Assembly: GCA_007693535.1 (NCBI GenBank)
Contig: REDK01000102.1
Span: 1-33,455 of the forward strand
Reading direction: 5' to 3'
Origin: Chromatiaceae bacterium
Lineage (GTDB): Bacteria; Pseudomonadota; Gammaproteobacteria; Chromatiales; Chromatiaceae
Length of the DNA stretch: 33,455 nucleotides
The translations under genes and the position numbers were made by a program. Below are positions 1 through 9,143 of this stretch, in pieces; position 1 is the first letter of the stretch; the number at the start of each line of letters is the position of its first letter. The notes beneath the pieces were generated by a model. The model ran no database searches. It had not been told where the DNA came from and saw only the letters and a program-made list of their open reading frames with translations.

Positions 1-960
1 CGCCGCCTCGGCGGCGCGCCAGGCGGCGGCAACCGGCTGCCAGCGCGCGGCCTCGATCGCCACCGGCCAGACGCGGATGGTCCCATCGGCCCCGACCGAG
101 TACAGCACCTCCCCGCCCGGGCTAAACTCCAGTGCATAGACGTCCTTTTCATGCCCCTCCAGGCGCTTCAGTTCCTGGCCAGTGGCGGCATCCCAGAAGA
201 TGATGCTGCGATCGGCACTCGCAGAGGCGATCACTGCAGCATCCGGGCTGTAGACCGCCGCCCAGGACGGATAGCGATGTCCGGTCATCTCCCGCACCAG
301 GGTCCCGCCGGCCAACTCCCACAGACCGACCGAACCATCGACGTTGCTCAATACCACCAGGGTGCCGTCGGCGCTGAAACGGATGCTGTTGATACCGTTG
401 GTGATAACCTCGATCCGGCCGGTCTCAGCGCCACTGGCCGGATCCCACAGGGCCATGCTGGAATCGCGACTCCCAGTGACCAGGCGGTTGCCATCGGGGC
501 TGAAGGCAACCGCCTGGACGTACACCGAATGGCCGACGATGTGGTGTTGGCAGGTGCCGTCGGCGGCGTCCCAGATACACAGGCTGCCGTCCTCGCTGCC
601 GGAGGCAAGCAGGCGGCCGTCCGGGCTGAAGGCGATGCTGTAGACCAGGCCGGTATGCACGCGCCCCTGCCAGCGCCGGGTCCAGGCCTCCGGGTCTGCG
701 GCGAGGTCCCACACCTGCACGCTGGCATCATTGCCAGCCCAGGCCAACCGGCTACCATCAGGACTGAACGCGACCGAGTACAGCCGACCGACGCCGCCGT
801 CCAGTCGCCGGATGCACTGCCCGCTGGCGGTATCCCAGAGCGCCACCTGCTGATCCCAACTACCAGTGGCCAGGCGCTGACCATCCGGGCTCAGTGCCAG
901 CGTATAGATGGTATCCGTCGCCGCCATCCGGCGGACCACGTCAGCGGTCAGTTGTTGCAC
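1..960 (-). CDS. WD40 repeat beta-propeller protein (partial, C-terminus outside window)
   Basis: Seven WD40 blades can be read in tandem on the minus strand, each with the FSPDG-type turn followed by a xxWD-type end (for example VALWD, VQVWD, LCIWD, MALWD, VGLWE, IIFWD, IRVWP). That is enough for one complete seven-bladed propeller, normally a protein-interaction scaffold; no enzymatic domain is visible here. The frame is still open at base 1, so the C-terminus is missing. I chose a GTG start at 960 because a GAGG sits 8 bases upstream and blade one begins soon after. The frame stays open further upstream, and an ATG at 1125 would add 55 residues including a short hydrophobic stretch, so a membrane-anchored form is possible. 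The gene is divergent from the thioesterase gene. Its function is not predictable from the propeller alone. Confidence 0.8.
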   Translation of the reverse strand, partial: MQQLTADVVRRMAATDTIYTLALSPDGQRLATGSWDQQVALWDTASGQCIRRLDGGVGRLYSVAFSPDGSRLAWAGNDASVQVWDLAADPEAWTRRWQGRVHTGLVYSIAFSPDGRLLASGSEDGSLCIWDAADGTCQHHIVGHSVYVQAVAFSPDGNRLVTGSRDSSMALWDPASGAETGRIEVITNGINSIRFSADGTLVVLSNVDGSVGLWELAGGTLVREMTGHRYPSWAAVYSPDAAVIASASADRSIIFWDAATGQELKRLEGHEKDVYALEFSPGGEVLYSVGADGTIRVWPVAIEAARWQPVAAAWRAAEAA

Positions 961-1163
961 AACCCACACCTCATCAGACAAAACGAAGACGGCGGCCGCA
1001 GCGGCCAGCGACCAAGTATAACCGGTCGCGGCGCATGGCTCGCCGGCAGCGCATCCGTGGCCGCCGCAACGCGGTCGCACCAGCGCCATCGCCTGTGCGA
1101 CTATGCGCGCCACGCGGCCCGCCATGGCCCCAACGACCGCCTGCGCTGAACCGGCCCGCCTCC

Positions 1164-1604
1164 GTGACGACCCACGAGCAACACCTGATCCCCGGCGTAC
1201 CGCCGCCCACGGACCTCTCCGAATGGCAATTGGCATTGCGCGTGCTTGCCATGCCGGCGGACACCAATCCCTATGGCGACATCTTCGGGGGCTGGCTCCT
1301 GTCTCAGGCTGACGTGGCCGGTGCCACCGTCGCGATTGCCCGCGCTGCTGGAAGGGTCGCGACGGTGGCAGTCAAGGAGTTTCAGTTCCTGACCCCCGTG
1401 CGAGTGGGTGACCTAGTAGACCTGTACGCACGTCTGCTGCAGGTGGGTACCCGCTCTATGACCGTCGAGGTGGGGGCCTGGGCACGACGTGAGAGTCTGC
1501 CCGCGGACGGGCATCAGGTGGCAACCGGCCGGTTTGTTTATGTCGCCGTCGGCGCCGACGGACAGAGCCGGCCGCTGACAGCAAGCGACCGGGCCCTCGC
1601 CTGA
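1164..1604 (+). CDS. Acyl-CoA thioesterase, YciA-like hotdog fold
   Basis: The 146-residue product contains the signature MPADTNPYGDIFGGWLLSQ, typical of YciA-type hotdog acyl-CoA thioesterases; the Asp of GDIFGGW is the catalytic residue in that family. Such enzymes hydrolyse acyl-CoA to free acid and CoA in the cytoplasm. The length fits the family (about 130-150 residues). The GTG start at 1164 is the first in-frame start that gives a normal N-terminus; the Shine-Dalgarno sequence is weak, so the exact start is uncertain. Its stop lies 45 bases before the polyphosphate kinase gene on the same strand, so the two may be co-transcribed. The substrate range cannot be read from the sequence. 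Confidence 0.85.
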   Translation: MTTHEQHLIPGVPPPTDLSEWQLALRVLAMPADTNPYGDIFGGWLLSQADVAGATVAIARAAGRVATVAVKEFQFLTPVRVGDLVDLYARLLQVGTRSMTVEVGAWARRESLPADGHQVATGRFVYVAVGADGQSRPLTASDRALA

Positions 1605-1649
1605 GGCGCCGGGTCCGGGCAGCAGCGCACAGCAACGGGGCAGAGGTCA

Positions 1650-3203
1650 ATGTTCGAGGCAACCAAGGTCGGCCGCACGGTCAGCAAAGAGGATTTCAAA
1701 GAGCAGCGCGACGAGCTGCGCACCCAGCTACTGGAGGTGCAGCGCGCCCTGCGCGACACCAATATCACCGTGCTGGTGATTGTTTCCGGGGTCGAGGCCG
1801 CCGGTAAGGGCGAGGTGGTCAACCGCCTCAATGAATGGCTCGACACTCGCGGGGTGCAGACCTTCGCCTTCTGGGAGTTCAGCGATGAGGAACAGGAACG
1901 TCCCCGCTACTGGCGCTTCTGGCGCACCCTGCCGCCGCGCGGAGAGATCGCGATCCTTTTCGGCGGCTGGTATCTAGCCCCGATCGAGCATCGTTTCCGC
2001 GGGCTTTGCGACGATGCCGCCTTGGATGCGGAACTGGCCCGCATCGTCGATTTCGAGCGCATGCTGACCCAGGATGGCACCCTCATCGTCAAGTTCTGGT
2101 TCCACCTGTCGGAGGCCGATCAGAAGCGGCGCTTGAAGGAACTCTCTCGGGATGACCGCAGCCGCTGGAAGATGCTGCCGGAGAAGTCCAAGTTCTCCGA
2201 ACAATATCAGGCCTTCGAGTTCGTCGCCGAGCGGGTGATCCGCCAGAGCGACCGCGGCATCGCCCCCTGGTATCTGGTCGAGGCCGAGGACAAACGTTAT
2301 CGCGACCTCACCGTCGGCAAGACCCTGTTGCAGGCAATCCGGGCGCGCTTGGCCCAGGCTGTTCCGAGCGAGCCGGCGCCGACCGCCGACCCGCTGGAGC
2401 TGCCCACTACCCCCAGCGCCCAGATCACCTTGCTCGATCAGCTCGACATGACGCAGGCGCTGACCAAGGACGACTACAAGAAACAGCTCGCCGCTCTGCA
2501 GGCCGAAGTCAATGAACTGGCCTGGCGCGCCTATAAGTTCAAGCGCTCGCCGGTGCTGGTGTTCGAGGGCGTCGACGCCGGCGGCAAGGGTGGTGCCATC
2601 CGCCGCATCACCAGCGCCGTGGATGCACGCCTGTATCGCGCCATCCCCATCGCCGCCCCCACCGACGAGGAAAAGGCTCATCATTATCTTTGGCGCTTCT
2701 GGCGCCACCTTCCGCGCGCCGGCCACATGATCATCTATGACCGCTCCTGGTACGGGCGGGTCCTAGTGGAGCGGGTGGAAGGCTTTGCCAGCGACGACGA
2801 ATGGCGCCGCGCCTATGCCGAGATCAACGACTTCGAGGAACAGTTGGTGGAGAACGGCGCCATCCTGCTCAAGTTCTGGCTGCACGTCAGTGAGGACGAG
2901 CAGTTGCGGCGATTCCAGGATCGCGAACAGACCCCCTACAAGCAATATAAGATCACCGACGAGGACTGGCGCAACCGGGAAAAATGGCCCGAATACAAGG
3001 CCGCAGTGAACGAGATGGTCGCCCGCACCAGCACCCGCCATGCCCCCTGGACCCTGGTGGAGGGCGACATCAAACAGTTTGCCCGGATCAAGGTCCTGCG
3101 CACCCTATGCGAGCGCCTGCGCACGGCGCTGGCCGAGGACAAGGGCGGCGAGGCGATCGGCAGCGGTATCGCCCGCTGTGGCGATGGCCGGCCCGGCAAA
3201 TGA
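1650..3203 (+). CDS. pap: Polyphosphate:AMP phosphotransferase (two-domain PPK2 family)
   Basis: The 517-residue protein has two PPK2-type P-loop domains in tandem. The first has Walker A GVEAAGKG (residues 47-54) but ILFGGWY where the second has IIYDRSWYGR, so the acidic Walker B residue is lost. The second has GVDAGGKG (307-314) and an intact DRSWY (about 364-368). In known two-domain PPK2 (PAP) enzymes the C-terminal domain is the catalytic one, and they transfer phosphate from polyphosphate to AMP to make ADP. The degenerate first half fits that class and does not mean the gene is broken. Start ATG 1650 follows a GAGG. It is preceded by the thioesterase gene and followed by an SDR gene on the same strand. 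A role in polyphosphate-driven nucleotide recycling is inferred from the family. Confidence 0.9.
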   Translation: MFEATKVGRTVSKEDFKEQRDELRTQLLEVQRALRDTNITVLVIVSGVEAAGKGEVVNRLNEWLDTRGVQTFAFWEFSDEEQERPRYWRFWRTLPPRGEIAILFGGWYLAPIEHRFRGLCDDAALDAELARIVDFERMLTQDGTLIVKFWFHLSEADQKRRLKELSRDDRSRWKMLPEKSKFSEQYQAFEFVAERVIRQSDRGIAPWYLVEAEDKRYRDLTVGKTLLQAIRARLAQAVPSEPAPTADPLELPTTPSAQITLLDQLDMTQALTKDDYKKQLAALQAEVNELAWRAYKFKRSPVLVFEGVDAGGKGGAIRRITSAVDARLYRAIPIAAPTDEEKAHHYLWRFWRHLPRAGHMIIYDRSWYGRVLVERVEGFASDDEWRRAYAEINDFEEQLVENGAILLKFWLHVSEDEQLRRFQDREQTPYKQYKITDEDWRNREKWPEYKAAVNEMVARTSTRHAPWTLVEGDIKQFARIKVLRTLCERLRTALAEDKGGEAIGSGIARCGDGRPGK

Positions 3204-3237
3204 GCCCGGGCGTACCCCGGCACTGACCGAGCGACCG

Positions 3238-4086
3238 ATGGCCGAGCGGCATAGCATCCTGATTACTGGCTGCTCCAGCGGCATCGGCCATGCCTGCGCC
3301 CACGGCCTGCAGCGCCGTGGCTGGCAGGTGGTTGCCGCGGCCCGACAAGGCGCCGATGTGACCCGGCTGGAGCGCGAGGGCCTGACCGCGGTCCGCCTGG
3401 ATCTCGACGAACCCGACAGCATCGCCGCCGCCCTCGCCGCCACCCTGGAACACACCGGCGGGCGGCTCGATGCGCTGTTCAACAATGGCGCCTATGGCCA
3501 GCCAGGCGCCGTGGAAGACCTCAGCCGCGCTGCCCTGCGCGCGCAGTTCGAGACCAATCTGTTCGGCTGGCACGATCTCACTTGCCGGGTGATCCCGCTG
3601 ATGCGTGCCCAGGGCCACGGGCGCATCGTGCAGAACAGTTCGGTGCTCGGGCTGGTCACCCTGCCCTATCGCGGCGCCTATGTGGCCAGCAAGTTCGCGC
3701 TGGAGGGACTGACCGACACCCTGCGTGTGGAGCTGGCCGGCAGTGGCATTCAGGTGTCACTGATCGAGCCGGGGCCGATCACCAGCCGCTTTCGCGATAA
3801 TGCCCACGCGATGTACCGCCGCCACATCAATGCCGCTGCCAGCGTTCATCGCGAGACCTATCAGCGCATGGAACAGCGCCTGGCACAGCCAGGGCCGGTG
3901 CAGCCGTTCACACTGCCACCAGCGGCAGTGCTGCGCCGGCTGATCCATGCCTTGGAGAGCCCGCGCCCGCGGCCTCGTTATCCGGTCACCCTGCCCACCC
4001 ATGTGCTGGCCGCGCTGCGCCGACTGCTGAGCACCCGCGCCCTCGACCGGGTGCTGCAACGGGCCTCCCGCGGCGGCGCCGGCTGA
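3238..4086 (+). CDS. Short-chain dehydrogenase/reductase (SDR), classical type
   Basis: The 282-residue product has the classical SDR signatures: the nucleotide-binding GCSSGIG at residues 11-17, NNG at 82-84, the catalytic serine in QNSS at about 132-135, and YVASK (Tyr148, Lys152). It is therefore an NAD(P)(H)-dependent oxidoreductase acting in the cytoplasm. The substrate is unknown. The C-terminal part after residue 200 is basic and resembles the extension seen in several SDRs annotated as acting on lipids or steroids, but this is weak evidence. An in-frame ATG at 3184 would overlap the preceding gene; 3238 gives the usual short N-terminus. It converges on hisC. Confidence 0.87.
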   Translation: MAERHSILITGCSSGIGHACAHGLQRRGWQVVAAARQGADVTRLEREGLTAVRLDLDEPDSIAAALAATLEHTGGRLDALFNNGAYGQPGAVEDLSRAALRAQFETNLFGWHDLTCRVIPLMRAQGHGRIVQNSSVLGLVTLPYRGAYVASKFALEGLTDTLRVELAGSGIQVSLIEPGPITSRFRDNAHAMYRRHINAAASVHRETYQRMEQRLAQPGPVQPFTLPPAAVLRRLIHALESPRPRPRYPVTLPTHVLAALRRLLSTRALDRVLQRASRGGAG

Positions 4087-4119
4087 GGCGCGACAGCCGC
4101 GCCGAGCGGCACCCGGGGC

Positions 4120-5271
4120 TCAACCCTCGCGACCGGCACCCGCCGCCGCAACATCCCCGCCCGCTGACTCCGCCAGGGCCTTCGCCAGCGCGCCGAGCAG
4201 GGCGGCGTTCTCTTCCGGGGTGCCAACGGTGACGCGCAGGCAGTCAGCCAGTTGCGGATGGGCCCCGTGAAGGTTCTTGATCAGCACCCCCCGCGCACGC
4301 AGACCATCGAAGAGCGCATCGGCACGGCCTGGGGCGGTGCGCATCAGGATGAAATTGGCCTCGCTCGGCCAGGGCTCGACCCCGGGCAAATCCCGCAGCG
4401 CAGCCAACAGCCGTGACCGCCCATGGCGAATGCTGGTGGTCTGCGCATCGAGTAGCGCCTGCTGCCGAAGGGCGAAGATGGCGCTGGCCTGGGTCAGCAC
4501 ATTGATGTTGTAGGGCAGGCGAACCTTGTCGATTTGCTCGATCCAGGGCCGCGGACCGGCCAGATAGCCCAGACGCAACCCGGCCAGGCCCATCTTGGAG
4601 ACCGTACGCAATACCAGTAGGTTGGACCATTCGCCCAGCCGGGGCAGAAAACTGGCGTCGGTGAACGGGGCATAGGCCTCATCGATGATGACGAGCCCGG
4701 GGGCAGCAGCGATGATCTGCTCGATGGCGGCGGCGTCGAACAGATTACCGGTGGGATTGTTGGGATAGGCGATAAAGATCAGCGCCGGACGCTGGGCTTC
4801 GATGGCGGCCAGGGTCAGGTCCAGGTCCAGCGCGAAGTCCGGCGCCCGGAGCGGCACGCCAACATAGTCTAGCCCGGCAAACAGCCCGATCAGCCGGTAC
4901 ATCACGAAGCCCGGTTCTAGCGATAGCAGTCGGCGCCCAGGCACCGCGACCGCCAGCGCCAACATCTGGATCAGCTCATCGGAACCATTGCCGAGCAGCA
5001 GCCCCATCTCCGCCGGGATGCCCATGACCTCCCGCAGCGTCGCCTGCAGGGCGCGACCCTGCGGGTCGGGATAGCGGTTGAGGGCGACCTCCCGCAGCGT
5101 TTCCAGCCAGTCCGCCTGCAGCGGCGCTGGCCAGCCATAGGGATTCTCCATTGCATCGAGTTTGATCAGGCCGCTGGCGTCAGGGACATGATAGGCGCGC
5201 AGGGCGCGCAACTCGGGACGGATCAGGTCGGTCACCTGGGCGGCGGGCGGATGCGATAGCGGAGCGGACAT
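4120..5271 (-). CDS. hisC: Histidinol-phosphate aminotransferase
   Basis: The 383-residue product is a fold-type I PLP aminotransferase of the HisC subgroup. Visible landmarks are GNGSDEL (94-100), YPNNPTG (169-175), DEAY (197-200), the Schiff-base lysine in TVSKMGLAGLRLGY (Lys226), and a C-terminal RVTVGTPEEN. HisC converts imidazole-acetol phosphate and glutamate to histidinol phosphate and 2-oxoglutarate in histidine biosynthesis. No other his gene is in the window, so it is a detached copy. HisC homologues can also act on aromatic amino acids or in cobalamin synthesis (CobD), but the sequence best fits HisC. Start ATG 5271; the gene lies 228 bases downstream of the DUF2126 gene on the same strand. 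Confidence 0.9.
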   Translation of the reverse strand: MSAPLSHPPAAQVTDLIRPELRALRAYHVPDASGLIKLDAMENPYGWPAPLQADWLETLREVALNRYPDPQGRALQATLREVMGIPAEMGLLLGNGSDELIQMLALAVAVPGRRLLSLEPGFVMYRLIGLFAGLDYVGVPLRAPDFALDLDLTLAAIEAQRPALIFIAYPNNPTGNLFDAAAIEQIIAAAPGLVIIDEAYAPFTDASFLPRLGEWSNLLVLRTVSKMGLAGLRLGYLAGPRPWIEQIDKVRLPYNINVLTQASAIFALRQQALLDAQTTSIRHGRSRLLAALRDLPGVEPWPSEANFILMRTAPGRADALFDGLRARGVLIKNLHGAHPQLADCLRVTVGTPEENAALLGALAKALAESAGGDVAAAGAGREG

Positions 5272-5382
5272 GGGTTATAGGGTCCGGGGTGGAGACTCTG
5301 GCCAATTGCCAGCGGCGAGAGCCGGCAAGTCGGTGCGGCTGCAGCCACACCGGCTCCCATCACGGCAGGAGCGAGACGATCG

Positions 5383-5468
5383 CGGTGCGGCGGTTACCGC
5401 ACCGGCTTGCATCGCGGCAAACAGGGGCTAGAGCCCCGCTGGTGCCGAGCGCATCGGGCGCCCGGCAC
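5383..5468. repeat. Spacer with three consecutive inverted repeats
   Basis: The spacer between the minus-strand DUF2126 gene and hisC contains three adjacent hairpins: CGGTGCGG (5383-5390) with CCGCACCG (5397-5404), GGGGC (5424-5428) with GCCCC (5433-5437), and GGTGCC (5441-5446) with GGCACC (5463-5468). None has a T-run on either strand. They may end or protect the upstream minus-strand message, or be a REP-like cluster. Confidence 0.45.
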
Positions 5469-5499
5469 CGCTCTGGTGCCGGCATGGCACGACGGCGGA

Positions 5500-8400
5500 T
5501 CAACAGCCTGGCCGCCAGCGCAGATCCAGCGTGTACGGATGTTCGCCGGCCGGCTCCTCCGAGGGCGGATCGATAGCGCCCGGGGTATGGCCCATGAGCC
5601 GGAACCGGGCGATGCGGCGGGTCTCGGCGGCGTAGGCATTGACCGGGAAGCTGTCCTCGCTGCGCCCGCCGGGATGGGCGACATAATAGGTGCAGCCGCC
5701 CAGACTGGCCCGATTCCAGAGATCGACGATATCGAACACCAGTGGATTATGCGATGGGATCGTGGGATGCAGCCCGGAGGGCGGACTCCAGGCCTTGAAC
5801 CGGATCCCGGCGACATATTCGCCCTTGCGGCCGGTGGGATGCAGGGGCAGGCGCCGACCATTGCAGGTGACCGCGTAGCGGGCATCGGTCATTCCCTTGA
5901 CCTTGATCTGCATGCGCTCGACCGATGAGTCCACATAGCGCGCGGTGCCGACCGCGGTGACCTCCTCACCGAGGACATGCCAGGGCTCGATGGCCGCGCG
6001 CAGTTCCATCGCGATGCCATTGCCGGTGATCAGATCGCCGTAATGGGGGAAGCGGAACTCGAAGAAGGGGTCGAACCAGGCTGGATCGAAGGGATAGCCG
6101 GCGCGCTCCAAGTCGCAGAGCACATCGCTAAAGTCCTGGCGCACGAAATGCGGCAACAGGAAACGATCGTGCAATTCCGTGCCCCAGCGGATCGGTACCC
6201 GGGTATAGGGCTGCTTCCAGAAGCGCGCGACCAGCGTGCGCAGCAGCAGTATCTGCGCCAGACTCATGCGCGCATGAGGCGGCATCTCAAAGGCGCGAAA
6301 CTCCACCAATCCTTGCCGGCCGGCGGCGCTGTCCGGCGAGTAGAGCTTGTCGATGCAGAACTCGGTGCGATGGGTATTGCCAGTGACATCCACCAGCAGA
6401 TTGCGCAAGACCCGATCGACGATCCAGGGCTGGCTGACCTGTCCCTTGGGCATCTGCTGGAAGGCGATCGCTAGCTCGTAGAGGCTGTCGTCGCGGGCCT
6501 CGTCCACCCGCGGCGCTTGGCTGGTGGGGCCGATGAAAGTGCCGGAGAAGAGATAGGACAGGCTCGGATGATGCTGCCAATAGGTAATCAGGCTTTGGAT
6601 CAGGTCGGGCCGACGCAGCAGCGGGCTATCGACCGGGGTCGGCCCGCCCAGGGTGACATGATTCCCGCCGCCGGTGCCGGTATGGCGGCCGTCGAGCATG
6701 AACTTCTCGGTGCCAAGCCGCGCCAGGCGCGCCTCTTCGTAGAGGATATTGGTATCGCGCACCAGTTCGTCCCAGGAATAGGCCGGGTGCACGTTGACCT
6801 CGATCACGCCCGGGTCCGGGGTCACCGCCAGCTTTTGCAGACGATGGTCGCGCGGTGGTTCATAGCCTTCGATGATGATCCGCAGGTCAGTCTCGGTGGC
6901 GGTGGCCTCAAGACTGGCGACCAGATCCAGCCAGTGCTCCAGGTGCGTCAGCGGCGGCATGAAGCAATAGAGCCGGCCTTCGCGGGCCTCGATACACAGG
7001 GCGGTGCGCACCAGGTGAGCAGGATAATCATCGGGCAGGCTGACCTGCTCGGTCAGCGGCTGCCGGAGGTCCGGCTGTTCCGGCGCGCGCCCATAGCGCC
7101 GTGCCATCGCGTCCGGGTCAGCCCCCTGCTCCACCAGCGCCTGGCGCGGCAGGTCGCTCTCGGTGATGCGCGAGTAGCGGCGGGCGATCTCGTCATAAGG
7201 CGAGCGCAGCGGCAGCATCGGTTCGAACGGGTCGCGCTGGGGATGGGTGTCCAGCTCTGCATCCGGGACATAGGGCAGCGCATCGAGCGGCAGCCGGAAG
7301 CCCATGGGTGAATCACCGGGGATCAGGAACAGATTGCCGTCGCGCAGGGTCCATTTGCCGCTCACCCAGCCACCACCATGACCAAGTTCGCCACGCTCGG
7401 GCAATGGCGATCCGGCCCAGCGCAGTGGCAGGGCATAACCGACCACCCGGTCCAGCCCCTGGCTGAAGATGCGCGCCACGCGCGCCCGCTCCAGCGGATC
7501 CTTCAGCTTGTTGTCGAAGGGGTCCACGTTGATCGGTAGCCGTGACTCCTTCCACAAGTAATAGAACACATCCTCAAAGGCCGGCTGAGCATGCTCGGGA
7601 CGCACCCCAAGCCTGCGCGCCAGGGTCTCGATAAAGCGCTGCGCCTCGGCCGGACCGGCGCCGTATTGCTCGCGCTCGTCGCCGAAGCGATTTTCGTCCT
7701 GCCAGACCGGCGCGCCATCCTTGCGCCAGTAACAGCCCAGTGCCCAGCGCGGCAATTGTTCCCCCGGATACCATTTACCTTGGCCGATATGCAGCATGCC
7801 GCCGGGGGCAAAGCGGCGCTTGAGCCGCAGCAGCAGGTCCTCGGCCAACAGCTTTTTGGTGGGCCCGAGGGCGGCCGTGTTCCATTCTGCCCCGTCCATA
7901 TCATCAACAGAGACGAAGGTGGGCTCGCCGCCCATGGTCAGGCGCACGTCGTTGGCGGCGAGTTCCGCATCCACCGCATGCCCTAGGGATTCGATCGCGC
8001 GCCATTGCTCCTCGGTATAGGGCTTGGTGACCCGTGGGTCCTCGTGGATGCGCTTGACCCGGTTATGGAAATAGAAATTGACGTCGCACGGATCGGTGGC
8101 CCCGGTGATGGGGGCCGCCGAGACCGGATCGGGGGTGCAAGCGAGCGGTATATGGCCCTCACCGGCGAACAGGCCGGAGGTGGGATCGAGACCGATCCAA
8201 CCGGCCCCGGGCACATAGACCTCGGCCCAGGCGTGCAGATCGGTAAAATCCCGCTCCGGCCCGCTGGGGCCGTCCAGCGATTTCATATCGGCCGTTAGCT
8301 GCACCAGATAGCCGGACACGAAGCGGGCCGCCAGGCCCAGATGACGCAGGATCTGCACCAGTAGCCAGCCGGTATCGCGGCAGGAGCCACGGGCGAGCTT

Positions 8401-8919
8401 CAGGGTCTCCTCGCAGGACTGGATGCCCGGCTCCATGCGGATCACGTAGCCGATGTCCTGCTGCAGCCTCTTGTTGAGGTCGACCAGGAAGTAGACGATC
8501 TCCCGCGGGCTGCGGTCGACACCCGCCAGCCATTCCCCGAGCAGCGGGCCGTCCTCCTTCAGTTCCAGATAGGGGGCGAGTTCCTTGACCAGTTGCGGCT
8601 CATAGGTGAAGGGATAATTGTAGGCGTATTCATCGACAAAGAAATCAAAGGGGTTGATCGTGATCATCTCGGCGATCACGTCCACCTCGACGGTCAGCGC
8701 CTTGGTCTTCTCCGGGAAGACCAACCGTGCCAGGAAGTTGCCGAAGGGGTCCTGCTGCCAGTTGATGAAATGGGTCGCCGGCTCGATGCGCAGGGAATAG
8801 GAGCGGATCGGCGTGCGGCAGTGCGCCGCCGGGCGCAGCCGCACCGTGTGCGGGGCCAGGCCGACCGGGCGGTCGAAGCGGTATTCGGTCTTATGATTGA
8901 TGGCGACGAGGATGGACAT
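5500..8919 (-). CDS. Large transglutaminase-like / DUF2126 protein
   Basis: The 1139-residue product starts with a bacterial transglutaminase-like N-terminal region, followed by a transglutaminase core with a complete Cys-His-Asp triad: Cys180 in RGSCRDTGW, His229 in DLHAWAEVY and Asp245 in GLDPTSG. The remaining roughly 800 residues match the DUF2126 type, with blocks such as LTMGGEPTFVSVDD, GTGGGNHVTLGG and EFRAFEMPPHARM. This is a known fusion in proteobacteria, often encoded with other transglutaminase and alpha-E proteins and with suggested peptide-ligase or protease roles; the substrate is unknown. No such partners are in the window. Start ATG 8919. No signal peptide is visible, so it is probably cytoplasmic. 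It is divergent from the glycosyltransferase gene. Confidence 0.88.
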   Translation of the reverse strand: MSILVAINHKTEYRFDRPVGLAPHTVRLRPAAHCRTPIRSYSLRIEPATHFINWQQDPFGNFLARLVFPEKTKALTVEVDVIAEMITINPFDFFVDEYAYNYPFTYEPQLVKELAPYLELKEDGPLLGEWLAGVDRSPREIVYFLVDLNKRLQQDIGYVIRMEPGIQSCEETLKLARGSCRDTGWLLVQILRHLGLAARFVSGYLVQLTADMKSLDGPSGPERDFTDLHAWAEVYVPGAGWIGLDPTSGLFAGEGHIPLACTPDPVSAAPITGATDPCDVNFYFHNRVKRIHEDPRVTKPYTEEQWRAIESLGHAVDAELAANDVRLTMGGEPTFVSVDDMDGAEWNTAALGPTKKLLAEDLLLRLKRRFAPGGMLHIGQGKWYPGEQLPRWALGCYWRKDGAPVWQDENRFGDEREQYGAGPAEAQRFIETLARRLGVRPEHAQPAFEDVFYYLWKESRLPINVDPFDNKLKDPLERARVARIFSQGLDRVVGYALPLRWAGSPLPERGELGHGGGWVSGKWTLRDGNLFLIPGDSPMGFRLPLDALPYVPDAELDTHPQRDPFEPMLPLRSPYDEIARRYSRITESDLPRQALVEQGADPDAMARRYGRAPEQPDLRQPLTEQVSLPDDYPAHLVRTALCIEAREGRLYCFMPPLTHLEHWLDLVASLEATATETDLRIIIEGYEPPRDHRLQKLAVTPDPGVIEVNVHPAYSWDELVRDTNILYEEARLARLGTEKFMLDGRHTGTGGGNHVTLGGPTPVDSPLLRRPDLIQSLITYWQHHPSLSYLFSGTFIGPTSQAPRVDEARDDSLYELAIAFQQMPKGQVSQPWIVDRVLRNLLVDVTGNTHRTEFCIDKLYSPDSAAGRQGLVEFRAFEMPPHARMSLAQILLLRTLVARFWKQPYTRVPIRWGTELHDRFLLPHFVRQDFSDVLCDLERAGYPFDPAWFDPFFEFRFPHYGDLITGNGIAMELRAAIEPWHVLGEEVTAVGTARYVDSSVERMQIKVKGMTDARYAVTCNGRRLPLHPTGRKGEYVAGIRFKAWSPPSGLHPTIPSHNPLVFDIVDLWNRASLGGCTYYVAHPGGRSEDSFPVNAYAAETRRIARFRLMGHTPGAIDPPSEEPAGEHPYTLDLRWRPGC

Positions 8920-9143
8920 GGACGGCCGGACTCCGGGACGACGGGGACGGTTACTTTAACACCTGCGCAGCAGCAAAAAGCGGACCCGTGGAGATGCCGG
9001 TCAGATCGGCCGGCAACCGCTCCGAAACGGTGCAGATGGTCACGGACTGGCGCCCAGCGGTGGTGCCCCGTGTCATCATGCGCCACCCTGACCAGGCACC
9101 AACCCGCCTGGCGTCCGCCCCGGCCGCCGTTTGCCTTGCTCCG

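Noticed and set aside
151-1149. 332-residue plus-strand open frame in the WD40 region
   Set aside because: The minus strand gives seven regular WD40 repeats; the plus frame is its complement.
1974-2726. 250-residue open frame opposite the polyphosphate:AMP phosphotransferase gene
   Set aside because: It is antisense to a well-supported gene and has no recognisable domain.
1650-3203. Treating the loss of DRSWY in the first PPK2 domain as gene damage
   Set aside because: A degenerate N-terminal domain is the normal state of two-domain polyphosphate:AMP phosphotransferases.
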